Shown here: positions 26,648-38,417 of the stretch, piece after piece
Position numbering within the stretch: the stretch's first letter is position 1
Layout: every line of letters begins with the position of its first letter
From: Tillandsia leiboldiana
Lineage: Eukaryota > Streptophyta > Magnoliopsida > Poales > Bromeliaceae
DNA: 64,000 nucleotides
Direction of reading: 5' to 3'
Assembly (NCBI GenBank): GCA_029204045.2
Contig: CM055081.1
Coordinates: 6,836,014-6,900,013 of the forward strand
Position numbers and translations under genes: made by a program
The notes under the pieces: generated by a model
Seen by the model: the letters and a program-made list of their open reading frames with translations, nothing else
Told to the model about the DNA's origin: nothing
Databases searched by the model: none

Positions 26648-29490
26648 TCAGGGTACTGCAGCTGTAGGATATAACTGAACCCAGGCAAATTCCTCTCTGT
26701 AACCCATGCTTATTTCACAGGATTCTAAACATGTGTATACAACAATAGTTGCCCAATCAAGGGAGTCCTGATCATTTTTCACCCCGAAGTAATAAAGCAA
26801 CTGCGGCATGATCTGCATAGGTAAATCATTCTTTAGGGTGTGCCAATTTGAATATCTAATAACAATTCAGGGTACTGTAGTAAAATCTGATTCGCAGGCC
26901 CATATGCTGAAAGTAAAATTAAGATTCTTTTCAAGGATATAAACATAAATATATAAGCTAACTGGTAAAAGGAGAATGAAAGGTCTACTAAACCTGGAAT
27001 TCATAGCATAATGGCCCTTTACAGTAGCTGCATGAAGGAATATCTGCCTTGGATGGACGGCCAATTGATAAAGGCCACAGTGGTCTCGCCATTGGATCTC
27101 GGCAATATCTGTTCAAAAGAAGTTTTTAAGAAACTTATAATCAGTATAACCGAAAGTAGCAAAAGAAAATTCATACTAAGAGAGGAAAAGGAAAATAATA
27201 CGAAATCGACCTTACGAGTACAGCAGTAAATTTCAAGGAACACCAATTAGTTAAAAAGAAATTCATCACAGACATTAATCGTGTAATGATGGTTACAAGG
27301 CATGAGAATGCTTTCACCTTAAAACTTGCTCCGGTGCTCTGGCGAGTCGCTCTTGGAAAGATGCCCAACTCTTTTTATCAGCGTCAGCCTGCATATAGAT
27401 ACGCAGATCTGCATAAGGCCATGAATGCAACTATAACATTGCGTGAACTCAAATATGGCAGAGGCAAACCTCAAATTGATCCATCAACGACTGCGCCATC
27501 TCATCTTTCTTATTATTATATGTTGGAACCAGAGATGTTGAGGAGCTATTCTCTTCAGAAACCTCAGAATTAAAAACATATTCATCCTCAATCGCAATCT
27601 CATATTCAGGCCATAATGTGGTGCTCGAAACTGTAGATAATAGAAATGCATATCATTTATTTCGATAATTTAATAGCTTAAAAGGACATATAACTAAGAA
27701 TTTACATTTTTCCAAAGCTCGAAGCCTTTCCCTGTTATCAACTAGAGGAGAATCAGATGCTTCCGAACTGATTATATGACGACAATCATTCTTATGTCCC
27801 GATCGCCAGTGCAATGCCTGATAAAGAGAAAATAATGACAAAATGATTTCTTTATGAAAACAGAAAGGTAAATGAAGAACTAAAACCAAGAAAACACAGG
27901 CAAATATCATATGTACAAACCTGATGATACTCCGAACAGTAGCGTGCTTTCCTACAACTACTGCAGAGTTTCTCTCCTTTCCATGTGCCGCACCAGCAGC
28001 AAAGCGAAACTAGAGAATCCAATATTAAAGCAACAGGTGGAACCACAAAGCTACAGTCTTAGTCATTGTTCATAATTAACACATCTATACAGATTTCTAA
28101 AAGGTTGATTAATATTTCCAATACTAAGACAACTTAACTAGAAAATTTACATACCGCAAACTGCAACCTGAAAGAAAATCTTAATCCCTAACAGAACAGC
28201 ACATAACCTTTATCTATAAGAAAGGTCCTGATTATGGGCAGGAACATAGATAGATAGGAAAAAAACAGTTTACAATAAAGTGATTGGAATGGAAAAACAG
28301 TGTTGCATCGTAAGGAAATCATCTGGAAAACATAAAAAAGAAGCTAAAAAATATATGAAAGAAGTACAGAAGACTTAATCGGATGAACAACAAAAGGGAA
28401 CGATAATTACCTCCGGCGCACAGTGGCTTGTCAGTGCCGTCACGCCTCGGTGGTTCACTCGAGTAAAATGGATTCGTCCGAGGTAACTGACACCGGAAAA
28501 CCTTCACACTTGAACAATTTCCAGCAGGCAAAACCCAAATCAGGCAACCAAAATTAGACAAAAAAACAAACAATAATAGATTGACAAACAAAGAAAATTA
28601 AAGTGCAAAAGAAATGATAAATAAAAAACTGAACCACCTTCTACAAAGATTCCCTCCTTCATGCTTCCACTGCTCATGTTGGTCTCGAAGAAGGCACGAC
28701 ATCGACGGGCACATGAAAACGAATAACGTACGATGAAAAGTCGATTTTTTCTCAGAGATTGGAGCATAAATCTACAAAATCAATCATTACATTACTACGA
28801 AATCAAAATTCAAATCAAAAGAATAAAGAAATGGTATTACCTGAAGAAGGAATTGCAGAGGCTCTCCGCAGAAGCCACAACTGCGAGATTTCTCTGGCGG
28901 TAAGTTTACGGGATCCAACCAGACCTTAAAACACGAATTTTAGAAAAAAATATCAACAAATAAGAATGAATTTCAGAAAAATTGGAGGGATCTAAAAAAA
29001 AAAGAAGCTCAACTACCTCCTCGCAAGCCTTTTTCCACCCAATTTCCCTTTTTTTTTACAATAATTTTGGGCGAATTTTGGCCCAGCTATTAGATGAAGC
29101 ACAACTTAGAATTAAATCAAAATTTTCTAAGCAAATTCTCTCTAGAAATTTAAGCATCTAATCGAAGCATCTAAAGCACTGGACTTAGTAAACGCTGCAC
29201 GCAAAAGCGGGGCCAAAAAAACACTTAGCAAACGAAAAGAGGGAGTTTTAGGGTTCAGGACGTACAGGAACCGCTCCAGCTTTGCTCGGGAAGAGATGGC
29301 GGAGAAGCGATCGGGGATTCTTGGGCTTCTCGACGAACCCGAGGGTTACCCCCTCATCCTCTTCCTCCTCTTCCTCTTCCTCCTCTTCCTCCTCAATATC
29401 GTCGTGCTCGACCTCTTCATCGACTTCATCTCCCTCCACTCCCTCTATAGTATTTACTTCGTGGGAAGATAAGGGGAAGGAGAAAACCAT
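26648..29490 (-). CDS. PDCD2: PDCD2-like protein, complete copy with altered N-terminus
   Basis: Ten exons on the minus strand: 29490-29266, 28924-28841, 28771-28638, 28508-28411, 28009-27921, 27817-27706, 27630-27470, 27388-27318, 27108-26994, 26812-26648. They give 417 residues in an unbroken frame. Visible parts are an acidic stretch, GFVEKPKNPRSLLRHLFPSK, CGFCGEPLQFLLQIYAP, RCQLPRTNPFY, a MYND zinc finger (CCWCG...CSSCRKARYCSEYHQ...HKNDC), and the C-terminal PDCD2_C domain (CSYCKGPLCYEFQ, LLYYFGVKN, DWATIVVYTC, FAWVQLY). PDCD2 proteins chaperone ribosomal protein uS5 in 40S assembly and are conserved in plants. The normal start seen in the upstream copy (MDSELEDLRKLR) is deleted. An upstream in-frame ATG at 29490 gives MVFSFPLSSHEVNTIEG instead. 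Transcription or function of this altered copy is inferred, not shown. Confidence 0.85.
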
Positions 29491-29621
29491 CTAATTCTCT
29501 ACGTCGTTCTGTAACGAGAGGAACGGGGAGCTAGGGCTTGATCGGAGGAGAGAGATAACTGACTTGGAAGGGATAGAGTGGGCCGCAGATTGCTTGTGAT
29601 TAATTAAGGCCCGACGGACCT

Positions 29622-29625
29622 AGCC

Positions 29626-29669
<44 letters not shown>

Positions 29670-29838
29670 GGAAAATGCTATGTGTACACCCCTTTCGGGG
29701 TGTACATCATACACCCCACCCATCTAAGGGTGGGGGTGTGATGATGGGTCACTTGATGTGACCCGTAAAAAGTATCGTCACCATTAAAATGGTAGAGGTG
29801 TATGATGTACACCCCTTCGGGGTGTACAGATAGCATTG

Positions 29839-29913
<75 letters not shown>

Positions 29914-30106
29914 CGGTTATTATACCCAGATGAGTATGATTGATTTCATACTCATAAATTATTTTCGATAATAAAATTTTTAAATTAATAATTCATATCG
30001 TTAAACATAATTTAGATAATTTTAAACATATAAAAACTAAATATCATAATTTTTTAATATTATTTATATCAAAAAATTTTAAAATTGATAAATTTTAATG
30101 ACGAAT
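29622..30106. repeat. Direct repeat R', right copy flanking PDCD2 copy 1
   Basis: Homologous to 25780-26097: same CGAATTCTCTC, CT tract, (AT)n, CGGTTATTATACCC and AATTTTAATGACGAAT end. It differs by insertion of a MITE at 29670-29841 within the AT tract. After 30106, 27 unrelated bases lead directly into PDCD2 exon 7 sequence at 30134. Confidence 0.8.
29670..29841 (+). mobile_element. Mutator-type MITE, copy D
   Basis: A 172-bp copy inserted in the (AT)n tract of repeat R'. It is absent from the equivalent place in repeat R (25810-25906). Its ends match copies A and B. Confidence 0.85.
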
Positions 30107-30133
30107 CTCATATTTCTCATTTTATATGTATAA

Positions 30134-32101
30134 AGATGTTGAGGAGCTATTCTCTTCAGAAACCTCAGAATTAAAAACATATTCATCCTCAATCGCAATC
30201 TCATATTCAGGCCATAATGTGGTGCTCGAAACTGTAGATAATAGAAATGCATATCATTTATTTCGATAATTTAATAGCTTAAAAGGACATATAACTAAGA
30301 ATTTACATTTTTCCAAAGCTCGAAGCCTTTCCCTGTTATCAACTAGAGGAGAATCAGATGCTTCCGAACTGATTATATGACGACAATCATTCTTATGTCC
30401 CGATCGCCAGTGCAATGCCTGATAAAGAGAAAATAATGACAAAATGATTTCTTTATGAAAACAGAAAGGTAAATGAAGAACTAAAACCAAGAAAACACAG
30501 GCAAATATCATATGTACAAACCTGATGATACTCCGAACAGTAGCGTGCTTTCCTACAACTACTGCAGAGTTTCTCTCCTTTCCATGTGCCGCACCAGCAG
30601 CAAAGCGAAACTAGAGAATCCAATATTAAAGCAACAGGTGGAACCACAAAGCTACAGTCTTAGTCATTGTTCATAATTAACACATCTATACAGATTTCTA
30701 AGAGGTTGATTAATATTTCCAATACTAAGACAACTTAACTAGAAAATTTACATACCGCAAACTGCAACCTGAAAGAAAATCTTAATCCCTAACAGAACAG
30801 CACATAACCTTATCTATAAGAAAGGTCCTGATTATGGGCAGGAACATAGATAGATAGGAAAAAAACAGTTTACAATAAAGTGATTGGAATGGAAAAACAG
30901 TGTTGCATCGTAAGGAAATCATCTGGAAAACATAAAAAAGAAGCTAAAAAATATATGAAAGAAGTACAGAAGACTTAATCGGATGAACAACAAAAGGGAA
31001 CGATAATTACCTCCGGCGCACAGTGGCTTGTCAGTGCCGTCACGCCTCGGTGGTTCACTCGAGTAAAATGGATTCGTCCGAGGTAACTGACACCGGAAAA
31101 CCTTCACACTTGAACAATTTCCAGCAGGCAAAACCCAAATCAGGCAACCAAAATTAGACAAAAAAACAAACAATAATAGATTGACAAACAAAGAAAATTA
31201 AAGTGCAAAAGAAATGATAAATAAAAAACTGAACCACCTTCTACAAAGATTCCCTCCTTCATGCTTCCACTGCTCATGTTGGTCTCGAAGAAGGCACGAC
31301 ATCGACGGGCACATGAAAACGAATAACGTACGATGAAAAGTCGATTTTTTCTCAGAGATTGGAGCATAAATCTACAAAATCAATCATTACATTACTACGA
31401 AATCAAAATTCAAATCAAAAGAATAAAGAAATGGTATTACCTGAAGAAGGAATTGCAGAGGCTCTCCGCAGAAGCCACAACTGCGAGATTTCTCTGGCGG
31501 TAAGTTTACGGGATCCAACCAGACCTTAAAACACGAATTTTAGAAAAAAATATCAACAAATAAGAATGAATTTCAGTAAAATTAGAGGCATTTTTTTTTA
31601 AAAAAAAAGTTCAACTACCTCCTCGCAAGCCTTTTTCCCCCTAATTTCCCCCTTTTTTTTATAATAATTTTGGGCGAATTTTGGCCCAGCTATAGAGTTT
31701 ACCGCTATTCGATGAAGCACTACTTAGAATTAAATCAAAATTTTCTAAGCAAATTCTCTTTACAGTAGAAATTTAAGCATCAAATCGAAGCATCTAAAGC
31801 ACTGGACTTAGTAAACGCTGCACGCAAAAGCGGGGCCAAAAAAGCACTTAGCAAACGAAAAGAGGGAGTTTTAGGGTTCAGGACGTACAGGAACCGCTCC
31901 GGCTTTGCTCGGGAAGAGATGGCGGAGAAGCGATCGGGGATTCTTGGGCTTCTCGACGAACCCTAGGGTTACTCCCTCATCCTCTTCCTCCTCTTCCTCC
32001 TCAACATCGTCGTGCTCGACCTCTTCATCGCCTTCATCTCCCTCCACTCCCTCTATAGTAGTTATTCGCAGTTTGCGGAGATCTTCGAGCTCGGAATCCA
32101 T
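30134..32101 (-). pseudogene. PDCD2 second copy, 3'-truncated (lacks C-terminal domain)
   Basis: Exons 1-6 are intact and nearly identical to the complete copy: 32101-31889, 31524-31441, 31371-31238, 31108-31011, 30610-30522, 30418-30307. Exon 7 is cut at 30134, so it has only 98 of 161 bases, and exons 8-10 with the PDCD2_C domain are absent. It keeps the canonical start MDSELEDLRKLRITTIEG and the MYND finger. The gene lies upstream of the complete copy on the same strand. A transcript could in principle read through and splice into the complete copy, but I see no direct evidence for this. On its own it would give a truncated protein. Confidence 0.85.
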
Positions 32102-32231
32102 CGTCGTCTTCGTGGGAAGATAAGGGCAAGGGAAAAACCCTAATTTGTTCTAATTCTCTACGCCGTTCTCTCTCTAAAACCCTTATTTCTAATTTCCGGT
32201 CCACCGCTAGACCGGACCGGTTTAGTCCCGA

Positions 32232-32913
32232 ACATGTAGATGTAGGTTTGTATATTTGCAAATATTTGTATTTATAGAGAAGTCGCTTTTCAAAATGGGC
32301 CTAAACAAGGCGACATATGTATTGGAATTTGGCCCGGATTCGGGCCGGATTTTATTTAATAAATTTTGGGCGAGCCCGGCCTGAAGCACCGTAAATTGAT
32401 TTGGACCGGGTTTGGGCCTAAAGTGGTCCAATTCGATCCCGGGCCAGTTCAACCCTTGCGGATCACAGTTGTACGGGTGAACCGGGTGCACGCAATTAAT
32501 TTTCCCCTCGAGGCATGGACCCCGTACGCGAGGGTTTTGTGGAGCGGTTTTAGCTCCACGGAGCGAAGAATCGCGGCGCGACTCATACGCCCCCGCTCTC
32601 GAAAGCCTCTCCAATCGTGCTCTAATCCTCTCTATTAGCCCCCAATCGAGGAGAAAGGAGGAGGAAGAGGAGGAGAATGAGCTCTCCCAACATCAGAGAC
32701 CTCCTCACTTCGTTTAGCCCCTTCTCGGATTTCTTCGCCATCACCTCTGGCGATGGCAGAATCAAGGTGTGACTTTGCTTCACTTTTCCTTGTCAATTTC
32801 TCCCTTTCTTTGTTGGTTTATGAGCGAAATTTGTGAAATTTATTGGTTAATTAGGTGATAATTAGTCGGTTCTATGTTTTTTTAGATCTGGGATACTTTA
32901 AAAGGTCAGTTAC
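32232..32913 (+). pseudogene. WDR43/UTP5 5' fragment (promoter, exon 1, intron 1, start of exon 2)
   Basis: Matches 38440-39120 almost base for base. Exon 1 starts at ATG 32676 (MSSPNIRDLLTSFSPFSDFF), with the same intron 1 and then IWDTLKGQL from the start of exon 2, where homology stops at 32913. It is sandwiched between two copies of the PDCD2 5' end (32045-32233 and 32912-33099). It retains the WDR43 promoter, so it may still start transcription toward primase, but it can encode only about 40 WDR43 residues. Confidence 0.88.
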
Positions 32914-33099
32914 TCCCTCTATAGTAGTTATTTGCAGTTTGCGGAGATCTTCGAGCTCGGAATCCATCGTCGTCTTCGTGGGAAGACCAGGGGAAGGAGA
33001 AAACCCTAATTTGTTCTAATTCTCTACGCCGTTCTCTCTCTAAACCCCTTATTTATAATTTCTGGTCCACCGCTAGACCGGACCGGTCTAGTCCCGAAC
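32912..33099 (-). pseudogene. PDCD2 5' end, third fragment (5'UTR plus about 17 codons)
   Basis: 188 bases matching 32045-32233: PDCD2 start codon region (start around 32968 on the minus strand), 5'UTR and proximal promoter. Beyond 33099 it continues into the presumed original PDCD2/primase promoter (GGTTCGGCCCCGG and onward), which is missing from the other copy because the WDR43 fragment was inserted there. Confidence 0.82.
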
Positions 33100-33116
33100 C
33101 GGTTCGGCCCCGGTTT

Positions 33117-33144
33117 GGCGGGAAAAGCGTGCCCCTTTCCCGCC
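33117..33144. promoter_or_regulatory. Inverted pair of E2F-type sites upstream of primase
   Basis: GGCGGGAAA (33117-33125) and its exact complement TTTCCCGCC (33136-33144), separated by 10 bases. TTTCCCGCC is the plant E2F/DP consensus, which drives S-phase expression of replication genes. The pair lies about 200 bases upstream of the primase ATG and on the 5' side of the PDCD2 fragments, so it could serve both directions. Binding is inferred from sequence only. Confidence 0.65.
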
Positions 33145-33346
33145 ATTTTCCTTCCCCTTGCCCCATTATTCGACCTCGTAGATTCATCTCCACTACACTT
33201 TTCCTCCCAAAGAAGCCAGTTTTAAGCAAATCTAGGTGAGTTGCAACATTTTTTTTTCGTATTTATTTTTATTTTTTTTGGAGTGTGTTTAATCTATTTT
33301 CCTTCACTATTTTGTTGATCCGTGCGAAGGTGGATTCTTCCAAATC

Positions 33347-33501
33347 ATGGCGAAAGATCGAATTCCTAACGAAGGAGATGCGATGCAAATTGATGGTGGT
33401 GTTCGCGAGGAACGAGCAGCGAGAGCAATTCCCGAAGGATTCAACGCCGATTATCTCAAAATTTTCTACGGTGATAATCAATGAGTTGATGAAACAATCA
33501 A

Positions 33502-33534
<33 letters not shown>

Positions 33535-36500
33535 CTCTGTTTTTTGACATTATTTGTGCACCTTCAATGCGGACTATCTCAAAGCTTACTACAGCAATAA
33601 TGAAAAAAACATTGGAAAAGAAACCCAAATGTCTCGTAGAGAAATGGATTAGATTGGCCATTTAGGATCTAGGTAAAGTAATTAACAGATATTGCATATC
33701 AAATCCTTAAGCTTAGACCGCGCAATTTTGTTTTTGATTTGTGTCAGCTGCGCGAATTTGGTCATGTCGTTTTGTCTGTGTTTGCGCGAAGCCACGATTA
33801 TCTGACAGTTAAATGATGCTAATCTGTCACAGGAAAGCTCTTCCCTTATGCCGATATGTTTAAATGGCTGTCTTACGGAAATGGTATATTACGTCTCCTA
33901 ACGCGGCTTTAAACGACAATCCTACTGTTTTATTGGCTGATTCTAATCTATCCTGCCACAATTTTGATTCGTTTCTGCAGATGGAAAGCATCCAGCATGC
34001 GATCGCTCCTACTTTGGTCGACGCGAATTCTCTTTTACTCTCGAGAATGACATCTACATCCGGTTCCAGTCATTTGGCAGTGCAAATGAAATGGAAAACT
34101 CGATCAAGGAGAAGTGCCCTTTTAAGATCGACATTGGACCAGTTTATAGTGTAGATGTATGGTAGACGCGTTTTAAGCTTGAATTCTGTGTGATGGAATG
34201 CGCCAATGGATGATGAATTGTTAGCAATCTATACACCAGAGGAGATTTATTTTGTCACAAAATCAAAAAAAGTAACCTATTTTATCAACAGTAAAAGAAT
34301 AGAGACGCCTATTCGCTGAGTGCACTCTATTGTTAGAATTTTGAGTTTCCTTTAAACAAAAGATATGGAAGTGCCCTTTTGTGGATTTGTTTCAGCATAT
34401 TTTCCTTTAGTCATTCTACTAATCTTTCTAAATTACATTTCCCGCAGCCTGCAAAACGACATGCCTATGCACAAGGTGGAAATAATGTTTTTGCACCAGT
34501 AGAAAGGGAGCTTATTTTTGACATCGTATGATCTTTAGTCCTTTTCCCTGATAAAAATTTGACATAATTTACTGCAAATCAAGGTTAGAAGGCCTAAATG
34601 CACACTATAAATTTCACACTTACCAGGATATGTCCGATTATGACGACGTTCGATACTGCTGCTCAGGAGCTGATATCTGCCTAGAGTGCTGGCCTTTAAT
34701 GACCATTGCGATCAAAGTTATTGATACTGCACTTAGAGGTTTGCTATTTTTCATAAGTTTTATGAGGGATCACTTCCTTTAATCGATTTTAATTCCTTTG
34801 CTATGAAAGAGTGAGTTTGGTTTCATGTTTTTTACTTTTGTAACAAACTTGTAGAGGATTTTGGCTTCAACCATATCTTATGGGTCTATAGCGGTCGTCG
34901 TGGTGTCCATTGTTGGGTTTGTGACAGCAAAGCTAGAAGGTATTCGAGAAGAACTATTATTTGTTTTTTTTATGGTTAAAATTATCTAAAGGACAATAAT
35001 TTGGAAGCAACAAATTTCAGGCTCAACAATGAACAAAGGGCAGCTGTTGCTGATTACTTTCATGTTTATAAGGTGAGACTTCTACCTCACAAAATATTCA
35101 GTCAAAAGTTTCGACGAACTAAAAAAAATGGAAGTTTTCTATCTGCTGGTCTAGGGTGGTGAAAATAGTTTGAAGAAAGTGACCTTAGCAGGACCTGTTC
35201 TCCATCCTTTTCTAGCGTATGTCTTGTCTTATATATACACCTATTATATACAACACCTATATTTATCAGAAAATGTCATTTGAAGTATTACTTAACTTGC
35301 AGGAGATCGTATACAGATGTCCTGAAGTCCTTTTTTGAAGAGAAACTACTTCGTAGCCAGAACCTGCTAGCTTCTGAAGAGAGATGTCAGAAGATTCTGG
35401 GTCTCATACCTGATGAATGTAAATAAACGGACAAGCTAGTTGATTTTTTTGCTTTAAGTTCCTACTCCATCCTTCTTGATAAGTGCTTCTCTTTTCAGCT
35501 GTTGCTGCGGAGCTTCTTGACAAGTGGCAAGGAAATAGAAGGTCTTCCATTTCCAAAGAAGATGTTAATGTTGTTCGATGGGACCAATTAAAGCACATGC
35601 TGCAGTCGGGAAAGCAAAAGGTGCAATTGATGGTTTGATTGTAGCTTTCGATGCATATGCCTTTACATGCAGATGCTTAGCTTCCTACACTCTCCTTTTC
35701 GCTTTATTGACTTGCTTTTGTAGAATATTTTTAAGCATATAGAGGGAGAAATCATTAAGCAATTGCTACTACATACATATCAAACGCCGTATTGCTTATA
35801 TTAACAATTTGTCTAGGGAGAGTTGTGTTTAGGAATAAATATATTGAACAACTGGAGATTTTCTGAGAAGTATGAATTTGTCAGAAGGATATAATATGAC
35901 CTTGCATTTTGAACATTGTGGTATATATATGGTATCTCTTGATGTTTTTGGATATCTCAAGAGGGTACAATGAGTATGGGTGAGTCCAAAGCTTTATCCT
36001 CTAGGAACTATAAGATGAATGATCAAAATTCTTTTAAGCTACTATTTGTACATTCTCTGTTTCATTTAACTCTATAATGCTAAAATGTTTCAGATTAAGT
36101 AGTCTCTTTGAGATGGATAAGATCATGGCGAGGTTGTAAGTTCAAAAAACCAAAAGCGCATTTTCCGTAGATTTGTGATAGAAAAACTTCATGGATTTGG
36201 CACAATTTGTTAGCCAATTTGCAATAGAATTCTTGTTGTTTATGTTTTGTTAACTTATTGTTTGTGTTTTCTGAACTCATTTTTTCTTCTATTTCTTTAT
36301 TTCCAGATACAGGGGCTCCGTAGGTGTGTAGAAGAGATTGTTTTCTCATACACCTACCCTAGACTTGACATGGAGGTGAGGACTAGTACCTTTCTCTCAC
36401 ATCCTTTACCTATGTTAGTTTGCTCCATTTCCAGTTTCCTTTGAATTTTTTTTTTTTTTTGTTGTTGGGTCAGGTTTCGAAACACATGAACCATTTATTA

Positions 36501-37638
36501 AAGGCACCATTCTGTGTGCACCCCAAAACAGGTAAGAATGGAAAATGTCTGCATGGTAATTGTGAGCTGTAACAGACAGAAAAAATTAAGTTAGCTTGTT
36601 CTCAGCAGCAGTTATTGCAATGCCCTTCATGAATGTGATTTTGTAGTGACAACCATTTTTCCTTTTGTAGGCCGGGTTTGTGTTCCAATTGATCCCAACA
36701 ACTGTGAGGATTTTGATCCAACAACAGTCCCAACCCTGTCTCAGGTAAACTTTTTTTTACCTTGTTATAGTTTCTCATATACTTATTATATTTTTTTTTA
36801 TCTGTTGATCTTTGTGTCTCTTCAGGGAAGTGCTAGGTGTACACCCCAAATGGGGTGTACATCCTACACCCACCCCATCTTGGGGTGGGTATTCATCCAC
36901 TCGTCACATCATGTGACGAGTGGAATTCACCCACCCCTAGAATGTGGTGGGTGTAAGATGTACACCCCATTTGGGGTGTACATCTAGCATTTTCCGTCTC
37001 TTTATCCATTTTAATATCCCTTTCATATGGAGTCTGTGCATTCAGATTTTTTTTTGTTTGTCACTTAATACCGCAGTAGATCTATTTCAGAAAGAAAACA
37101 TTTTATTTGCTACTCTCTTGTTGGTAATTGTTCGCGTACTAATGCTCTATTATGGCAATATGCAGCTTCTAGAAGAGATTAACGAGGGTTCTATGATGAT
37201 GGAATCAGACAACGGTATGTAAACAGGAATAGCAGCTTGCTTTATTACCAGTCTAAAGTAACTTTTCTCCACCTCTATTTTTGAAGAACTGGGATGAATG
37301 CCATCGAGTACCGATGTCCCTTTCTTTCTGTTCATTTTTTTGTATTACAGAATGGGAAAGAACATCAATTGGGAAATCAATTAAGTTTTTCCGATCATCA
37401 TTCCTGCACCCGCTGCTAAAGTCTTGCAAAGTAAGTCTATTACTGTCGCATTTTCAAATTCAGTTCCTTTCTGGACTCTTTGAATCGGAGACAACAATCA
37501 TGGCAGTCTCCTTTTTTATGAACTTTTGATTGTGATTGTTGCTGTGGTCATCTTATCTTATTAAACTTGTTGCAGGAGGACATGGAAAGTGCATACAAAG
37601 CTAAGATCAAGCAGTCAAAGAATTCTTTGAGCTGGTAA
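33347..37638 (+). CDS. PRIM1: DNA primase small (catalytic) subunit
   Basis: Sixteen exons: 33347-33470, 33833-33883, 33981-34156, 34448-34525, 34627-34738, 34855-34939, 35021-35072, 35155-35216, 35303-35418, 35499-35620, 36307-36375, 36474-36531, 36671-36744, 37166-37214, 37351-37430, 37576-37638. All use GT-AG and total 1,371 bases, or 456 residues, the usual size. The protein makes RNA primers within the polymerase alpha-primase complex in the nucleus. Visible motifs: EGFNADYLKIFYGKLFP, FSFTLENDIYIRFQSF, the catalytic aspartate region FDIDMSDYDDVR (split by an intron after FDI), the zinc cysteines CCSGADICLECW, LWVYSGRRGVHCWVCD, and HPLLKSCKEDMESAYK near the end. One Mutator-type MITE lies in intron 13. 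An inverted E2F-site pair sits upstream. Part of intron 3 to exon 5 is copied into the PR-10 repeat units. Confidence 0.93.
36825..36995 (+). mobile_element. Mutator-type MITE, copy E, in primase intron 13
   Basis: A 171-bp diverged member (GTGCTAGGTGTACACCCC at the left, CATCTAGCATTTTCC at the right). It is flanked by 9-bp repeats GTCTCTTCA (36816-36824) and GTCTCTTTA (36996-37004), which differ at one base. It sits between primase exons 13 and 14 and leaves the splice sites intact. Confidence 0.85.
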
Positions 37639-38218
37639 TGTGCATTTCAAGCTTCATGAAACGAAAAGCTGATACAGAATGTTTTTGCGACGTAGATCAG
37701 CCTTACCGATAACCTAATTAGATTATACCTGGAACTGCTCATACTTGAACTGATATCCTAAGTTGTATGTATTGTCACCCAGCTGGGTTGCTCTGTGTTA
37801 AGTTGTTAATTAGTTAGAAGGAAATCTTATGCTCTGTTAGTTTTTTCTTTTGGTAAAGCCAATGTGCTATATTGCTAGTCAAAGCCCTCATCTGCATGTG
37901 TTGAAGGATGTGGCATATTTAATAGAATTCATTTAATGCAAAAGTTTATGCTTATTTATTAAATCTGGATCTATTAGTTGGGAATTCGATTCCCCAGCTT
38001 TGTGGGCAAAAAAAGAAAGAAAGGAAAAAAAAGGAAAAAAGGGTGTGCAACCTCCCAATTGGGCCGGATCATTAGGAGTGGAAGCAGGCCCGGGCCTTAA
38101 CAAGGCCTGGCTAGTTCTGGGTTCAAAATTTTAAGCCCAAAATAATTTTGCGCCTATCCAATCTTGGCCTGAGCTAGTGCGGGGTTTAATTAATATCAAA
38201 TTTAATGTTTATATATAT

Positions 38219-38417
38219 AGAGTCCGGCTGGAATACTATCGATAGCACCAAGTAATTAGTGTTACCAAGTTAGGGTTGACTAATTTTACTCCTTAGATTA
38301 TACTATTCCACCAACCACTTATTAAACACAAGGGGCTCGCTATCATCCTAACCATATATTTTTTTATTCAAGAACTAAAAACCTACAACCGATACTTTTA
38401 AAAATATAGAGCTCAAT
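38219..38417. repeat. Foldback element with two different end types
   Basis: The left end is the GGCTGGAATACTATCGATAG class (as at 20346). The right end is the TTTTAAAAATATAGAGCTCAAT class (as at 13851). The core (complement of GGTTAGGATGATAGCG) is shared by both classes. It lies just upstream of the WDR43 promoter. Confidence 0.65.

Noticed and set aside
29282..29494. Poly-serine open frame on the plus strand opposite PDCD2 exon 1
   Set aside because: Antisense of the poly-glutamate stretch of PDCD2.
38040..38203. A GGCCCGGGCC-rich segment similar in style to the hAT interior
   Set aside because: The ends and an 8-bp duplication could not be found, so it is not called as an element.
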